Positions 48,701 to 62,215 of a stretch of 64,000 bases of DNA are shown piece after piece (position 1 is the first letter of the stretch; the number at the start of each line of letters is the position of its first letter). The stretch comes from Gymnogyps californianus (lineage: Eukaryota; Chordata; Aves; Accipitriformes; Cathartidae), in assembly GCF_018139145.2 (NCBI RefSeq), contig NC_059478.1:13065001-13129000 (forward strand), read 5' to 3'. Under the pieces are notes generated by a model that saw only the letters and a program-made list of their open reading frames with translations, was not told where the DNA came from and did not search any database. Position numbers and translations under genes: made by a program.

Positions 48701-50092
48701 TATTGTTTACTGGCTGGGAATGTTTTTCTTTACCTGATAACCTCCAGAGTGCTTGTTTGTAGTAAGAAAATCTTCCACATTTTCAGAGTAGCTTTAAGCT
48801 AGAACATTTTACCTGTTAAAGGAGTGGAAAAGGGAAACTGTCCGCATTATGACTTACTTTATAGGTATTTTCTGAGCCATATTTTTTCTTTTTTTTGGGT
48901 ACCAAATTCAACAGGTGTCTATATTCTTCTACATTCAGAACTATTCTTAAGACAAAAAAATTATAATGTCTATTTTCTTGATATAAGATTTTTAGGTAGA
49001 ATGTGCTATTTAACAGCTTATTACGTCTCTGACTAATTCCAATGTGTACTATGTTTACAATGTGGGACTAGACATACCTGTTAAATAAGTTACACAATGA
49101 CAAATTGTATTGTTACAAACTTCAGCAATCAGTGTTCATCTCTATTTTCAACAGTGAGATGGAGTTATAAACTCTACATTCTCTCTTAAGACTCTGAATA
49201 AATAACTTTGTTTTCTAAGTAATTATATTGGTTTTTGATGGTAAGAGTGGGGATATTCCCTTGTATAACAAGGAAGTAGATTTTCCAATGTACTTAGTCC
49301 ATTTGCACATCCCAATTAAAAAAATAAAGTTGAAATATAAGCATATCTCTTTCTATTTTTAGTTATATGTGAAAATATCAAAAAATCCAATCAAGACAGA
49401 GCAAAACTTCCAGTTATCTCACATAATTATATTAATTAATATGTTTTTATTTTAAAAGTGTAATTTTCTTGTCTCTGCTTAGAAAAGAAATTCTGAAAGT
49501 GGAGGGTATTAGAAGAGAAGAGGGCAGAGGTCAGGCCAGAAAGTCTCATACTAGTCAGATCTGACAACAATTGGGAATTGTATGTCTGCAACATACCCCC
49601 AGGTATGGGGTCTGGAGTCTGTCAAGTGTCCTAGACAGCTTTTAGAAACTTTAAGTAATTGTAAAGGAGAAATTGAGCTACCACTCATCAGCATGAAATA
49701 AAGATGCTTCATTTTTGATGTACATTGGTCTATAGGTTTTGCAGCCATATATTTTGTATATGTGCTTTGTTTGACTTACGGAGATATTCAACTGACTCTA
49801 AGAAAAATCCATGCTACAGCCTAGCAAAAAGTTTTCCTAATACACTCTTTGTTTTGCAATTAGACTTCGTAGATTTTTGTAGAAGGAAGCTCATTCATGC
49901 ATCCTAGTTTAGGTTTCACATACTTGTCATGTTTAGATGGCAAGTGTTAAGATATTACAGAGATGGGCAGTAGCATAAATCCTCTGGCAATGAGCTAGTC
50001 TGGTGTACTGTTAGAGTATACTATATCCATTTTTATTGTAATTCTTCTTTTATTAATACTTGGGGAAATGAAAATTAGACCAGCATGATATC

Positions 50093-50134
50093 TGTTTAAA
50101 AAAGAGTAAGATTTGTTTAAAAAAGAGTAAGATT
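50093..50134 (+). repeat. 21-bp exact tandem duplication
   Basis: Units 50093-50113 and 50114-50134 are identical, each starting TGTTTAAAAAAGAG. Confidence 0.95.
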
Positions 50135-50810
50135 ACTTCTTCCTTCAAGGGTTTTTCATCACTATTTTAATAGCTTGAGACACTATGCGAGATGGTCAGA
50201 TCTTATGCTGTAAGGGGGGGATAGTATGTGTGGGGAAACAAAGAACATTTCATCTCTTACTTAAATCTTCTTGGCTTTGGTAACTTTGCAAAACTGAACA
50301 AGAGCTTTGTAGCTGTATTATTTGATGATATTTCCATAAAATTTGTGGCTTTCCAACTTTGTTGTGGAATGAAAGTCAGGAAATCTGACTAAATGCATTG
50401 TTACCTTTCAAGACCCTACATTTTACTTCTGCAAAAGTCCTGCGACATTACTATCTTTAAGCATCCTTGTCATTAAACTGGGGCAGGAAGAGAAGGAACA
50501 GGAAAGGAACACAAAGGGTGACTGCGATCTGAAGACTTCTCTGGAGAAGATGAGCGAGGTACTATTTGGGCTGCCAGAAGGTGAAATCAGAAGAATATCT
50601 GTTTTTAGCATGTTGGGCGTGATTTAATTCTGTCATCATCAGCCAGTCCTTGAACAGTCATTGAGCTACCACTGACAGGATCAAAGTGCACTGGGGTCAC
50701 AGTGCGATTAGCTGGCACAACAAGGGCACCTTTGATAACTAGCCATGTTTCTAGTTTAGTACATTAATTTGTGTGAAGCATTAACGTTGGTATTATTTAT
50801 GATATATTTC

Positions 50811-50827
50811 TTTTTTTTTTTTTTTTT
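50811..50827. repeat. T17 homopolymer
   Basis: Uninterrupted run of 17 T. Confidence 0.9.
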
Positions 50828-53800
50828 AAGTCTGGCTTTCTGCTAGAATGCTGTTTTTAGTATTGAATGTTAGGGTTGCTCTTTTTATTACTGTATTTTT
50901 GGGTCACATTATGTTGTGCAACCATCCAGATGGGTGGAACTACATGCAGAATTATTTGGCTTTCAATGCATAAAGGAAAGCCTACCAGAAAAATTACTGA
51001 ATTCATGATGTGTTCCTCAATGACGAAATATTGAGGAAATGAAGGAAATAATATGTTAAAAATCAGTGTAGTCTTTGTGCTTTTATATTTTTGTGAAGGA
51101 GATGGTTTGTTTTCTGATGATATTTCAGATGTTCTTGTAGTTATTTTGTGGGCTTCTTTTCCAGCTGCCCTAATACCAAGCTCCTTTACATTTTCCTAGG
51201 TCTATAGAGGCTCCAGGGAATACTCAGTTTCACAACAATGTGTGTGCCTCCCTGGCTGTACTGTAGAAAAAACTGTGCATTACGATTTCTTTTGAAAAGT
51301 CCATGCGTTTGATCGTGTAATGAGGTCGAGGTGTTCTTCATAGATACTTTTATAGTGTTATGTCCATGACCTGATATGCCCTAAAAGAGAGAAGCAGGTA
51401 GTTAACCATTTATTAGCTCTATATGTGTATGCAGCAAGAGATTACAATCAGTCACCACATTATTAAAACAGTCTCAACTGATCATTCAAGCATTTTATTT
51501 GTGCATAAAACCAAGACTGGAACATTTGTAGCTATCCTTCCCTAGACATCCTCCTCAGGTCTCTCTTCTGGCAGACAGCAGCGCTCTGGGTTTCGGCCCT
51601 TGGCTTAGAGCTGTGATATTTCTGGCCAATTTATCCCACCTTTCCTTATGGTGCTGTTTAAAAGCTGGTTCAACCATTTTGCCACCATTGTTAGTTTGCT
51701 TAACTAATCCTTTAATCCTATTCATAGTTTCTGTAGAGGGTGAGGTCCTGATAATCCCTTTGGGCAAATTTGCTTTCCTTTACTATGTGGGCTGGCATTC
51801 AGTCCTTCCTGAGTGGTTGCTAGCCATAAAAATATGGTGAATTTTTAGCTAATTACAGAGGCAGTAATTGAAGGACTTTTCACTTCAAATTTTACTTTTT
51901 CTGTCAGTAAATGCGAACTCAACAAGTCATTCTGCATGGCTTCGTTGTGACTGGTCCCATAAACCACATGCTTACGTCTCCAGTTAAAGGAGGGTAGTCT
52001 GCAACTTTAATGAGGGCTTGGAAATGTCTTCACAGACAGAAAGCAAAATATTAGAACTAGAGGATTTTAGAAGAGGCCATGTTTACATATCTTATTACTA
52101 CTTTGCTGGCAGTAGATCCAATTTAAGTAAAAGTCCCCAGCTTCTTAGAAAACATAATATCTTCTCAGCTGCTCTATAATCTAAAACTTGGAATTACATG
52201 GCTTTAAAAATAACTTAATATAAGCAAAGTTGTCTTTGGTTTGATTGTTTTTAACTATATCATTTCACACCTTTGAAGTGTTGCCATGCACGTAGTTCAA
52301 TCACCACCACCGATGGGGGAGGACAGGAATAAAGAGCTGAATGTAGTAACCTCTTACACCAGGTCTGTCACTGACAGAGTAACTGCGGCCTTGGGGGCTG
52401 TGACATTTTTTTGGTAAACGTCTGCTAAAATTATCTCCTGAGAGAGGCAAATTTGGAGAAGGAAAGGTTTTCCAAAATCTGTGGCCCTTGATTAAAAATA
52501 CTTTCATTCAACAAGACGTTGTCTCTTTTTGAGACTGCCATTGTAAATGCATTCTGGAGGAGGGGTTAAATGTTAAAAACAGTAGTTTAAGGAGTGAGCA
52601 ACTCTGCTGAATAACATGCTGCCTGCAAATATCCTACCAAAGCATAGAAATTTCACCCAGGAAAATGTGAAACATTTTCCATGGCAAGCAGTGACTTTGC
52701 ATTAAGAAACTAGAAGCTCTGCCTCCCTGCCAGACAAGCCAGGAGGCCCTAGTCAGTGTCATTTTCTGCCAGAGGGAGGAAGTGGAGCTGACAGGAGCTC
52801 TCCTGACAGACAGCTGCCGGCCACCAGGACACGTGCTGTTGGTCTCTCTAAATACAGTCTTTTTTCCAGGGAATGCATTGTAAAATCTCAAGCTTTGCTC
52901 TTTTTCCTTTTTCTAGCATGCGGGCTGTTGGCGGTGTTATATTTATTGCAATTTTGTTGTCTTGGCAAAGAATTCAAAAGTGTTTGCATGCCTCAGTGGA
53001 CCGGTGATAGACTAATGATATGTAGCAACAGTAAATGTTTTTTTCTGCACTGCAATCTTGTTTCATAGGTACCATGCTGGAAAATGAGATCGATGTTTGA
53101 ATCCACTCTGGTAGTTCAGTGAGGTTATGCTGTTAAGGCAGGCAGCTCGTCCCTACACTGGAGGAAGCCAAGGGATGGCCTGGCAGTTTTTGCATGACCA
53201 TTCTCCCAATGGAGTTTTTCTATTGCCTGGAAAAATATCTTGAGCCATAACTGTGATTGCAGAGGATTTCATTGACAGGGGCTATGCTTGGATGTGCTAA
53301 GAGTGCCCAGGTGTGCTCCCTGCTCCTCTCACTTCAAGCTGTTGACAGCTCATCTTCAGGTGATCTGATAAAATGGTGTTGCAATTGTGCCGCAGAAGTC
53401 TCTCGCACTTTTGAACAACTCGGGGTTCAGAGATGCTGCATTCAGCACAGAAGCCTGAAGTCCTTCAGCTGAATGCACTCTGAAATCAGTTTGAGTTTTC
53501 TGGACAGCACTATAGGAGGCAAAGCACAAGGAAAAAAAAACCCAGAAAATATATCTTGCCAAAAGCTATACATGTGCAGAAACATTTTCTACATATGCCT
53601 GGCACAGTGCATTCCCTGCCTGTAAAACTTATCTTATTAGAACAAACAGCTGGTTAATGGAGACAGAAATGTATTTTTCCAACTAAACATTAATGCCAAT
53701 GAAAAACAGCATTGGTTTATTAAGAACAAAATGGCCAGTTTTTCTGGATGTTTTTGTGCAATTCTACGGCATCAGAAGAATAGAAGAAAGAAGGTAGTAA

Positions 53801-55869
53801 ATATGTAAAGCTGGCAAGTTATGAAAATTAAATAATGAAACATACTTTTCAGAAGCTATGAAGAATTATAGTCTCAAAAGTATCTAAAAAGCTTGATTTT
53901 TGACTTACCTTTTTCTAATGATGCTCTCAATTTTTAGAGCTGGTTTCACTTTTAAAGAGATCTGAAAATCTGGTAGCTGTTACTACAGCTATGTAAAAAG
54001 GAGATTACGAAAGTCCTTCCTTAGAACATGAAAATCTTCAACTAATCTTTTTTTCTGATTTCAGATTATGGTTTATGAGTTTTGTAGTTTAAATACTTAA
54101 GACAATTTGACAAAAAAAAAAGTAAACAATGAAACTGGAACCATCAAGGTGCACTGCTCCTGGCATAGAAGAGTGTAAAACACTGATACATTACCACTGA
54201 TTTCACAGCAAAGTCTCCACTGAAAGTCCAAAAGCAGCAGTAATTTCAATAACCAGATCTCCCTCATCTGAGCTGAGATTCCTGGGCACCAAACAAGCAG
54301 TCTGACCAAGGAACTGAGGGTGAATTTTCCACACATGGGTAAAGGCTTTCTCTTTTCCATTCCTGTCTCATAGGTCAAAGGGATCAATTGAGCACATATA
54401 CATGCAAATTTTTTGAGTTGTTGAGTGTAGTATTGTAAAACTATCCCAAGACTGTAGCACAATGTGATTTCCCATTTTGGGGTATTTTTTAAGAAGTGAA
54501 ATACTTAAAAATATAGGTATATTTTATAGTACAGTCAATCATGCTATCAAATTACTATGATGTCATCACTGAAAATCCTAGTCTCATGTATAACATGTGC
54601 AAGAAAGAATTAATGTCCTCTTATGAGTTCACTCAAACTGAATGTTTTGTGAGAAAGCATGTACTTATCACATACAGAGAAGACCTTCTGAAAGTTTGCA
54701 GGATTTAATCTCTGGCATTCTCAGGTAAAGCTGGAGGGAGATCAGATACAGTGGTACGAATTTTGTTGTTAACCAGCTAACTTTGGTTAAATATTACTTT
54801 AACCAAATTAAACATCTGATTGACTTTATCAGCAGGCAAAACCATATCGCATTCCAGGTTAGCCCTGTTTTATAACTGCTGCAGGTCTGGCATTGAAGGC
54901 GATGCATGGATTAAGGATGGGAATGTCTTCTGTTCATGTATCAGGCATAATCCTTAATCTTAAACATGTAATGCGTGATAATATTGCATGGCATGTGACA
55001 TCTCCACAGGAATCCTGCTGAGAATGTGGGAAAGTGAGTGTCCCACAGTGTTACCCGGGGACAACTCACTGTAGTGTAGTCAGTTTGGGTCATATTCTTC
55101 CAGGTTTATGTTTCAAGTCATGGAGACAATTGGAAAACTACAGCTGTACAATATGGAACATCCTCTGTAAGGAGAGAATACAGATCTAAACACGGTCTAC
55201 AGAGACACCTAGATACCTTGGGGGCAGGGAAGAATAACTGCTTAATTATAGACACAATAACAAACACATCTGCAGGGAAGCACAGAATTCACCGCAGAGA
55301 AGTGTCACACGATATAATCTACATGCATTAATTGCTAGGTAATATTTTTAAATTACGCAAATAACTAAATAAAATACAAACATGCTGTAGCCTTTTAATG
55401 AGGAGTTAAAGACCTTTGACACCTCATAGAAAATTCTGACAAACACTATTTAGAAGTGATTGAGACTCTTCGGTATAATTTTTTTAATCATTTCTGTTAT
55501 TAGGAAAACTTCAAAGGAACTGTGGTCTTTGTTGTCTGATGTCTAGTTTTCAGAAGCCTGCATATAAATTTCTGCATGGCCAATCCAAAATGCACATGAG
55601 AGCTCTGATTATTCAGGTAAGCTGTTACCTATGTTGATTTTCAAAACTTCTAGTGATAAGCTATTTGATTTGCTATATGTCATTTTTTTTCTTTTCAGTT
55701 TTCCTCTCTGGTACACTAATCTCTGCTATACTTATGCTATATCCCAAGCACAAACATTACATGTTCTAATAGACACAGCACCACTGGCAGCAGGCAACAT
55801 TTCTACCAGTTTAAGCTTCTGGATGCCTCTCAAATCTCATTTGAACAACATATGGAAGTCATCCTACAA

Positions 55870-57046
55870 CTAGCTATATTTTTTTTGGATATGAATTTCT
55901 AAAGAAAATGAAGTGTTCTGTTTGAAACTTGGGGGTGAGGGGAGATAAGGAGAAACAGAATATAATAAAACATAGGGAAAGACAGTTATCAAAAAACCTT
56001 GTGATCTGGCTTCTATGCTTCCCTGTTCTAATTCAGCAACTATTCTTTTACGTGCAGCAAATCCTTTTATTGAATATTTCTTGTTCTTTAATGACTTCAC
56101 TACAGGGTTGCATGGGTCGATAGGAATGCCTTCTCCAAAATCCATTAACGTGGTTCTTGACTGAATGCAGTCCAGGCATGTTAATCACCATTATTCTTCA
56201 AGAATGTCAGACTACTCAAGTTTTCTATATGTGAATTTCGTGTCTAAGAATCAATGTGTTCCTTACTTATATACAGGATCAGGTACCTTGCTGGAAATTA
56301 TGGTACATTGTTAGCTTAAAAATGTTCTATAGAAAATTTAATAAAGATTAAACAATCTCTTTAATGTTGGCAAAGAATTCACCCACTACTTGCTTATAAA
56401 CTGAAATTAAAATTATAGTATCACCTGCACCTTTCTTATCTAGATGATAGTACAATTCAAAGAAACATCCACTTCTTCCCATACTATGTCTTGTCTTCTT
56501 TGACTCTAACACATGCATATTAAAGAGAAACTTCACATTTTTTGATGTGATCGCATCAGAAGAAAAGATATAGTATGATTGATGCCAGTGGGGTTTGACA
56601 AATAGCAACTCTACAGAAATTATACAAAAATTTCCTTCCATGTTTCCTCTCAACTGTTCTGCCACTTTGATGAAATGGTAATCTCTCTAATCCATTTCTC
56701 CAGCTAGCAAAGTGTTTCAGAAACATACCCTTCCCTGCAGTTATTACCATGATGGAACATTTATTATCCAGCAAATGAGGCATCACATCCTCTGATAATT
56801 CTCCTAAAAAATCTTAGGAATAACTGCCTCTATTGTGCATGTCAATGATCAATTAAAATATCTTGTATATTCTGCACAAGACAGAATGCAAACTGTTTCA
56901 CTGATCAATATCCAGTGCAGAAATATGTTAAATCCTGTGTGGACAAATTTCCGCCTTGTGCTGAGGGGTGGTTTGATACACCACTTAGGCCCTAAACCAT
57001 CGAGGCTGTAGATTGTGGAGTCGTGAATTATTGTTTTCACATACAT
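55870..57046 (-). other. Cluster of unidentified minus-strand open frames
   Basis: Four minus-strand frames follow one another and partly overlap in different phases: 57046-56849 (65 codons), 56786-56556 (76), 56665-56348 (105) and 56145-55870 (91). Their first parts have mixed, protein-like composition rather than low-complexity sequence. No family was recognised, no splice pattern links them, and in-frame stops separate them. They could be a decayed retrocopy or other old coding sequence, or chance in stop-poor stretches. Confidence 0.2.
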
Positions 57047-57227
57047 GAGCCCTGGTCAATTTTGCCTTGAAAAACATGTCTATAATGCACTAAATGATTG
57101 TGGCTTCTGAGCCTGTGTGTTCCTGGGCTCTTACAGAAGAGTGAGAAACACAGCTAGAAAAAAATGTACTACACAAGTCACCAGTAGGCTTTGCACAAAA
57201 CCAGTCCCTGTTTAACTATTTTCTTTA

Positions 57228-57230
<3 letters not shown>

Positions 57231-57259
<29 letters not shown>
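57231..57259 (+). repeat. A29 homopolymer
   Basis: Twenty-nine uninterrupted A, the longest A run in the window. No AATAAA signal lies within the preceding 30 bases and I see no target duplication, so it is not clearly the tail of a retrocopy. Confidence 0.9.
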
Positions 57260-57261
<2 letters not shown>

Positions 57262-57515
57262 TAGATTACAAGGACTAAAACCACATGGGAACTCCAAACC
57301 CACCACACTGCTTTAATAATCTTTTTTTTTCAGTCACTTATGTTTTTGTTTAGTCAGCTTAAAAGGATGCAGGTGAAACTCAAGGTATTCATCAGAGAAT
57401 AGAGAAGTTAATTTTAATGTTAGATTTTTTTCTGTTAGAACACAGTGTTTTTTATAAAATTGCCTAAGAGTATGATGAGTTGGGTTGTTTCTCTGTCTTC
57501 AATCTCATTTTATTT

Positions 57516-57549
57516 TATGTGTATACACATACATATATACGTATGTACC
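57516..57549. repeat. Alternating purine-pyrimidine TA/CA tract
   Basis: It is largely alternating (GTGTATACACATACATATA-like, then TACGTATGTAC), with small self-complementary segments. It is potentially Z-DNA or cruciform prone. Confidence 0.6.
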
Positions 57550-58494
57550 TGCTATATGCAAATGCATTCAAGTGTAGAGCAGGTACTGTTTGTTAACTTT
57601 GACCAATTTCTTTATTGGTTTCCTTAGAATATTATTTCCTCATATCCATATTATTCTGCCCTCCACAAGTAGCTTCAGAAATGTCTAGCTTTTGTGGCAC
57701 TGTGCAACTAAAACAACCTCACTGAATTACTGTTCTGTCTAAGAGAAGTTTTCAAACACAGTTGAACTATTACCTTGAAAATACAATTTTTGAATAGTAA
57801 TGATTCTTAAAAGTCATTGTTGTGGATTCCCTTCCTTCCTATGGCTGATCTTTAAAAATAAATTTCAATTATACGGACCAATACAAAACCATAATTGCAT
57901 AATGAGAAAATTTAAGTTATTTATTTATTTTAACATTTTGCTGCTGCCTTTTCTTTCCTTAAACTCAAAACAAATTAGCGATTTCTTTGCTTTTTTCTTT
58001 AGCTAAGGCACTAGGTTACATGATGTTATTTAAATTTTGCACACTTACAAATTAACGTTGGAACACTGCTGCTACTGCCTCTTCAACCAGTACATTAGGA
58101 ACCATCTCACATTTCATACTTGCAAATATGTAATGTTTTTACAGAATTTTACAGAATATACTGTGGATGGAAGCAAGACATGTTCCTGAAGAAATGTTTT
58201 ATTCAACAAAACTTGCCCAACTTGAGCATTTTCCAGGTAAAGGATCTGCTTTAGTGATTCCTAAATTCAGCTTTTTTCTTTTTTTTTTTTCCTAGATGTT
58301 ACCTGTTTGTTTATACACTGTGGAGTAAGTGACCTAAGAAAAGCCTGCTGAGTCAAAAGTGCTTTATCCCAGTGTCATTTGTGAGAAGGGAACAAAACCT
58401 AAAATAGTAGTCAGGTCAGAATAAGGCTTACCTGATAATGCCAAAAAAAAATTATTTTATATGAATATTTATTTTTTTTAATGTAGTGGAACAT

Positions 58495-58509
58495 CCCCCC
58501 CACCCCCCC
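58495..58509 (+). repeat. C7-A-C7 run
   Basis: Seven C, one A, seven C. It is probably a mutated C homopolymer and a small relative of the C26 run at 45542. Confidence 0.85.
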
Positions 58510-61500
58510 AATGATCTCAAATCCAAATAGTTACCATAGTAACTCATGTTACGGTATATTACTTATGGACATATTGCAACATAGAGAGTATTCATAATGC
58601 CTTGTTTTTTTCAGAACGTATGTTTCTGGTTGTTCACATGACATTTCCATGGCTGAGTGAAAATGCCAGATCTTTTCATTTGCAGCAACCTAACATTTCT
58701 CTGCACTCTCAAAAAGTGCAGAATGATGTATTTTTGAGATCACTGGGAAAAATCATAGTTTATTTTTATTGTATTCAGACAATCAGTGTAATGCTGCGAA
58801 GTAGTGTTACTAATTTCTTTTTTACTCACTCTGCCGTCTTTTAGGGGGTGAGGGGCAGGGGGGTTACACTGCAGCCACAACAAGTAGTAGATTGCAGACC
58901 TGCTGATACAAGGAAATGGCTCTTCATAAAAAAACAATTGAAACCCCTGAAAAGCAAGCAAACAAAAGTATCAGATGACTGGTTCTACCATAGTTTTTCA
59001 TATATGCTTTTTTAATAGTGTTACTTATGCTGTGAACATGTAAATTAGTCTGCAAAAGGCAGAATAATTTGCTAGTCTGTTTTTATGAATTTTTGAACTC
59101 ATTTTAATCTTCAAGGATTATCTTCAGACACGTATTTACTAAAATAGATATCTATGCTCTTGGTAAAAGTAACTTTCTGTTCTTTCTGCTCACATTCTGA
59201 GATGCAAAGAGCAGCTGGATACTCTGCTGCTAAGGAATATTAATGAAACTTGGTCACCTGGCTTTGAAAATCCCAGCCAGGGGCCCAACTAGGTTCTCTG
59301 TCTCTCTCTGCTCTCTTCCTTTCCACACAAATATTGTCTTAAAAAACATTTAGATGTTAATATAACTGTATGCAGAAGAATACTATTGAATCGAAGGGAA
59401 CAGTGTGAGAATCTGCAAATCTATGTCATTCTGAAATGTTTTGTCTTTGAAGCTAATCTCATATGTGCACCATATTGAATATTTGGATATAAATATTTAG
59501 TCACTTTAGTTGATTAAGTTTACTTAACACCAAGTATTTTTCCATGTTATCTAATTTCCATGTTATACAGAGCAAGTTTTTTCAAATGAGGTATTCCTGC
59601 CAGCAAGTGCCACTTCTTCACAAACATGACCTTAGCTATCAGTAGATATTCCCTTTTGTGCTTGTCATTTTCATAATTTTGCATCTGTAACTATTTTGAA
59701 TGCAATTTATGTCATTTACACATAAAGTGTATGACACCTAAATGCCATAAATCATGCATATGTATCATTGCTGGTGCAAATTTACATCTATAATTATTTA
59801 TACCTGCAAACTATCATTATTATGAGGCCTTGTTGGACATTGGCTGAAGAACATGACCCACTTCACCCATCCTCTATATGCAAACTATGTTCTGTCCTGT
59901 ATTTTTTCTATTTGAAAGGTTATTAAAATGTTTTAAAAGAAAAATTAGGTAAAAATCTACACTTATGAAAGAAAAATATTGCATATGTAAAGAATATTTG
60001 TCAGCTCCCTTCTGTGCTGTGTTTTATTTCAGCTGTGAATGAACTTTTATGAAAACATATTAATATTTTATTGAAAACAGCCCTGTACAATTTACTACCT
60101 TGACCATGCAATTACCCACTAACAGGCAAAAATGAGTGTTTTCCCATATAGATTTTATTTCCACCAGCATTTACCCAGATCCTGGTACATTCTATTGATA
60201 AATATTCTTGTAATTCTTCAGTTTTCCATTGGAAAAGAAATTAACAATAATCACTAGCTTGCACACTAAGGAGAAAACAGGAGAAAAACTCTAGACAAAA
60301 AGCCTCCAAATACAGTGGTTGTGGTTGTACGCATCTGAGATTTTCCCACTGCACATATTTTTTGTAGGGAGACAGGAAGTTGAGTCGGAGGTAGGGATAT
60401 ATTTTTGCCCATCCGCTGTCCGATCATTGATCCAGCTTCTCTACCAGAAACTCTCATAATTGCTGAGAGGGAGGGGAAAAAAAAAATCTTCATGTGTAAT
60501 CCAGGATTCTCTTGTTAAATTGTCACTATATAATAATTCAGTAGTAAACAATTATAGTGAGGACAGTCTTCTCACAATGGCTGCATACTCTTTTCAATCG
60601 AAAATGCTGATGCTTAAATAAATCCAATTCAGATGCTGTGTATGCAGTGGGAACATGTGATCTGAGAGCTCATGCACATGTCAGATTTTTAGTTCAAATA
60701 TTTTGAAACATACTCTACTGGATCCTTGAAGTGAAAATTTTGTATTGCCTTGCTGCTGTTTGTATCATTACTTTTTTTAATGCCTGCTCTTCCTCTCCCA
60801 CCTCCAATCTTTGAAATAGAGTGTCTCTGTAGCCAGCTGATACAGTTCATGGTGATTTTGAAGTTGAGGGTACCTGCATTTATTTGGAATATGTAGCTGG
60901 CAATCAAGACTCTTGAGCCTTAAGAGCCATTTTAGAGCACAGCTGTTGCCAGCTGGTGTGTTTTTCTCATGCGCTGATGGGCATTACTTATTTTTAACAC
61001 AACTGTTTTCTAAATGATAAGAGAAAAAAAAAGAAATGGTGAGGGTAACATCATTGGCTTCTTTGAAATTTTGTATTAATAGAGTATTAAATGTTGAGGA
61101 AAGAAAGGTGAAGGGAAGGATTAAAAGAGGAAAAAAGAGCAAGATAAAATAATTGATTGAGTTGAAAGGAAATCCATTCACCCTCTGCCTTAATATTAAT
61201 GCTTAACACACTCCAAAAAAAACCCCAGAAAATTAAACACTAGGTTTACAATTCAGCAAATGGAAATAAAGGTCATAAGGAAATGAGAAATTAAAACAAT
61301 ATTTTGGCTGTACATATGTATCAATTTGCATTTGATTTCTGACACCTAACATGTTTGCTTCTGCACTCCCAAATAAACTGTCTGCCAAGACCTTTTTTTA
61401 AAGCCAGTTAACTTGTGTGGCACTTGTGCTTTTAAGCCATCCTTAGGGACACATTTTGGCATAATAATTCTGCTTCTTGTAGTGACCAGTGTTTCAGTCT

Positions 61501-62175
61501 TCATACAAAATCACTGAGCTTCATTGACAGTTTTTCCAAAGCGATGTCATTCTCCTTACCACAAGTGAGGAGTGTCCTCCTCACCACAAGAGGAGTCCTA
61601 GTCCACTTCAACATGTAATTGGAGAAGCCTTAGCAGAGTTCGCAGAGATCTTCCTGATGAGTCTGTGAAACTGCTATTTTGTCATGTTAAAAGGACTCTA
61701 ATGCAAAAAAACCTACAGAACGTGTTCAAAAAAGCACGTTCATTCTCAAATGAAACTTTGTAGAATTGCTCAGCAGCTGATGCACAATCCGAAAAAGGTT
61801 CTTTCTTTTATTAGAAACACATAAGGTTGGCATTCTCATTACTACCAGAAAAGGTTATGCCCAAATGAAGCAAAGAGAGGGAAGGAAAGAAGATAGCAAG
61901 TTTCTCAGTTTTCCATTTCTATGAAATAATGTGACTTGAAGAAAACCAAAATTAATGTTCATTATATTAAGGGAAATATCTTCTGTCTTTTGGTTCATCT
62001 ATTTCCAAAATAGATTGGAAGATTTTCAGACTTGTGAAGGTTTTTTTGTTGTATTTTGGAAACTTGATCTGTTCATTGAAATCAATTAGTTGAATGCTGG
62101 CCTTTCATATATTCAGGAGGGCAAGGGAGGAAACAAACAAACAAACTAAACCCCCAAATCTTGAAGGTTCAAGAT

Positions 62176-62215
62176 TTAAGTTCCATTTTAATTGGCTTAA
62201 GTTCCATTTTAATTG
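62176..62215 (+). repeat. 21-bp tandem duplication
   Basis: Unit 62176-62196 (starting TTAAGTTCCATTTTAATT) is repeated at 62197-62215, identical over 19 bases. Confidence 0.95.

Larger units (their letters stand above)
48701..55869. other. AT-rich non-coding sequence
   Basis: No gene supported. It contains a 21-bp tandem duplication (50093-50134) and a 17-T run (50811-50827). A 121-codon minus frame at 54097-54462 has no recognised domain. Other frames are at most 85 codons. Confidence 0.55.

Noticed and set aside
54097..54462. 121-codon minus frame with a leucine-rich stretch
   Set aside because: No domain or splice signal. It is a size expected by chance in 64 kb.
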